DNA of 5,266 bases from Candidatus Aerophobota bacterium (GTDB lineage Bacteria > Aerophobota > Aerophobia > Aerophobales > B3-G15), in the NCBI GenBank assembly GCA_030607715.1, contig JAUWJM010000117.1:1-5266 (forward strand), written 5' to 3'. A program made the position numbers and the translations under genes. The notes beneath the pieces were generated by a model. It made no database searches. It was not told where the DNA came from and was given only the letters and a program-made list of their open reading frames with translations. Shown here piece by piece: positions 4,172 through 5,266 of this stretch (positions within the stretch are counted from its first letter, which is position 1; the number at the start of each line of letters is the position of its first letter).

Positions 4172-5266
4172 ATGCTATATCTATGGTTCTCTGTGGGAGC
4201 AGGGATAATAGGTTTAATTGTGGTAGGATTCTTAATAAGAGGTATTCTCAAACAGAATCCTGGTAATGAGTTAATGCAAAATCTCTCCAGGGAGATTCAA
4301 AAGGGAGCTAAAGCCTTCCTTTTTACCGAATACAAAACAGTTGCTGTAGTGGCAATTATTGTAGCTATCTTTCTTAGTTTATGTCCCCTATTTGCCCGTG
4401 AAACTACGGTTAACTGGGAAACAGCATTAGCTTTTATGATAGGGGTATTTGTTTCAGCTTTAGCCGGATGGATTGGAATGAGTATAGCCACAAGAGCTAA
4501 CAGCAGAACCACCCAGGCAGCTCGAAAAGGACTTAAACCAGCTCTAAGTATTTCTTTTTCTGCAGGAGCAGTTACTGGATTATCTATAGTATGTATAGCT
4601 TTTTTAGGTCTGGTGGCAGTTTATATCTTATTTAAAGGCAATCCTGCTATCATTAATGGTTATGCTATGGGAGCATCTTTAATGGCTTTGTTTGCTCGCA
4701 TGGGAGGAGGAATTTATACTAAAGCTGCTGATATGGGAGCAGATTTAGTGGGAAAAGTTGAAGAGGGAATCCCAGAGGATGATCCCCGTAATCCTGGGGT
4801 TATTGCCGATAATGTAGGTGATAATGTAGGTGATGTAGCTGGGTTAGGAGCAGATCTTCTTGAATCTTATGTAGAATCTATTATAGCTACTTTAGCTATT
4901 GCTGCCAGTATAGCTATTGTCTCCTTAAGCTACCTTCCTTTTTACCTCGCTTCCTGGGGGATTATCTCCGCCTTAATTGGAGTGGGTTGGGTTAAGATGG
5001 GTAAAATAAAAGATCCGCAAAAAGCTCTGGACAGTGGAACGTATACTGGTGCTATTTTAATGGCTATAGGTTCTTTTTTTATTGTTATGAAAACAGGGGT
5101 AGTTTATCAAAATTATTCTTTGATAGGTCCTTTCTGGGCTATTCTTGCTGGAATTGTTTCAGGTCTAATTATAGCACAGGTTAGTGTGTACTATTCTTCC
5201 AGTAAATATAAACCGGTCAGAAAATTAGCTGAATCTTGTAATTCTGGTCCTGCTATTACTATAGTA
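4172..5266 (+). CDS. hppA: Membrane-bound ion-pumping inorganic pyrophosphatase, N-terminal half (cut by window edge)
   Basis: This integral membrane pump couples hydrolysis of pyrophosphate to H+ and/or Na+ export. Starting at ATG 4172, with AGGAG (4158-4162) 9 nt upstream, 365 codons are open to the edge; the family is usually about 650-800 aa. Hydrophobic helices lie at about 4-22, 57-74, 84-105, 124-153 and 160-177, and from 221 onward. The diagnostic substrate site runs from GGGIYTKAADMGADLVGKVE (178-197) through GIPEDDPRNP (199-208) to IADNVGDNVGD (211-221), with the Asp/Asn metal ligands intact. The next helix reads VAGLGADLLESYVES (222-236), carrying the gate Asp228 plus Glu231 and Glu235. 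The residues that tell K+-dependent from K+-independent pumps are in the missing half. It lies 32 nt after pth with no terminator between, so it is probably co-transcribed. Confidence 0.95.
   Translation, partial: MLYLWFSVGAGIIGLIVVGFLIRGILKQNPGNELMQNLSREIQKGAKAFLFTEYKTVAVVAIIVAIFLSLCPLFARETTVNWETALAFMIGVFVSALAGWIGMSIATRANSRTTQAARKGLKPALSISFSAGAVTGLSIVCIAFLGLVAVYILFKGNPAIINGYAMGASLMALFARMGGGIYTKAADMGADLVGKVEEGIPEDDPRNPGVIADNVGDNVGDVAGLGADLLESYVESIIATLAIAASIAIVSLSYLPFYLASWGIISALIGVGWVKMGKIKDPQKALDSGTYTGAILMAIGSFFIVMKTGVVYQNYSLIGPFWAILAGIVSGLIIAQVSVYYSSSKYKPVRKLAESCNSGPAITIV

Noticed and set aside
1..5266. CRISPR array, tRNA, rRNA, insertion sequence or att site
   Set aside because: I found no regular spaced repeats, cloverleaf-like segments, transposase motifs or paired terminal inverted repeats anywhere in the window.

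Overview
The window is AT-rich bacterial DNA using the standard code, with strong Shine-Dalgarno sites, sigma70-type promoters and AGA/AGG-heavy arginine codons. It holds a conserved housekeeping block on the + strand (about 1680-5266) joined on its left to an accessory, apparently rearranged segment (1-1665). The prs-rplY(ctc)-pth order is shared with many Firmicutes and several candidate phyla. A membrane pyrophosphatase whose ion-gate region resembles that of Thermotoga maritima, and an EstD-like esterase, would fit an anaerobic, possibly thermophilic lineage of Firmicutes, Thermotogota or Atribacterota/Aerophobota/Omnitrophota type. This placement is a low-confidence inference; no rRNA or other phylogenetic marker is present.

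Left segment. At 1-146 on the minus strand is the N-terminal part of a Phd/YefM-family antitoxin, cut by the window edge. It has a near-perfect SD and a TTGACA promoter with a 16-bp palindrome that probably serves as its autoregulatory operator. Directly behind that promoter, on the + strand, is a start-less reading frame (193-306) encoding an HxxxCxxC zinc-finger remnant like those of zf-HC2 anti-sigma factors. It runs in frame into a secreted or lipid-facing alpha/beta hydrolase (307-1665) with an N-terminal DUF3887 domain and a complete Ser-Asp-His triad.

Intergenic 1666-1903. There is no terminator or RNA gene here. It contains a consensus promoter (TTGACA, 16 bp, TATAAT at 1683-1710), a roughly 185-nt predicted leader with a T-free CA/GA-rich repeat-like tract, and a second, extended -10 box almost at the prs start.

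Housekeeping block. prs makes PRPP, rplY/ctc encodes 5S-rRNA-binding ribosomal protein L25 (TL5/CTC form), and pth recycles peptidyl-tRNA; pth starts in a 4-nt ATGA overlap with rplY. Next, 32 nt downstream, is hppA, a membrane pyrophosphatase cut by the right edge. The four genes look like one transcript. A functional link is plausible: nucleotide and aminoacyl-tRNA synthesis (using PRPP and ATP) release pyrophosphate, which HppA hydrolyses to pump H+ or Na+.

I see no convincing new multi-gene system. The points most worth checking are the anti-sigma remnant fused in frame to the hydrolase, the two-glutamate ion-gate helix of HppA, and an Asn-to-Arg change at an active-site position of Pth.
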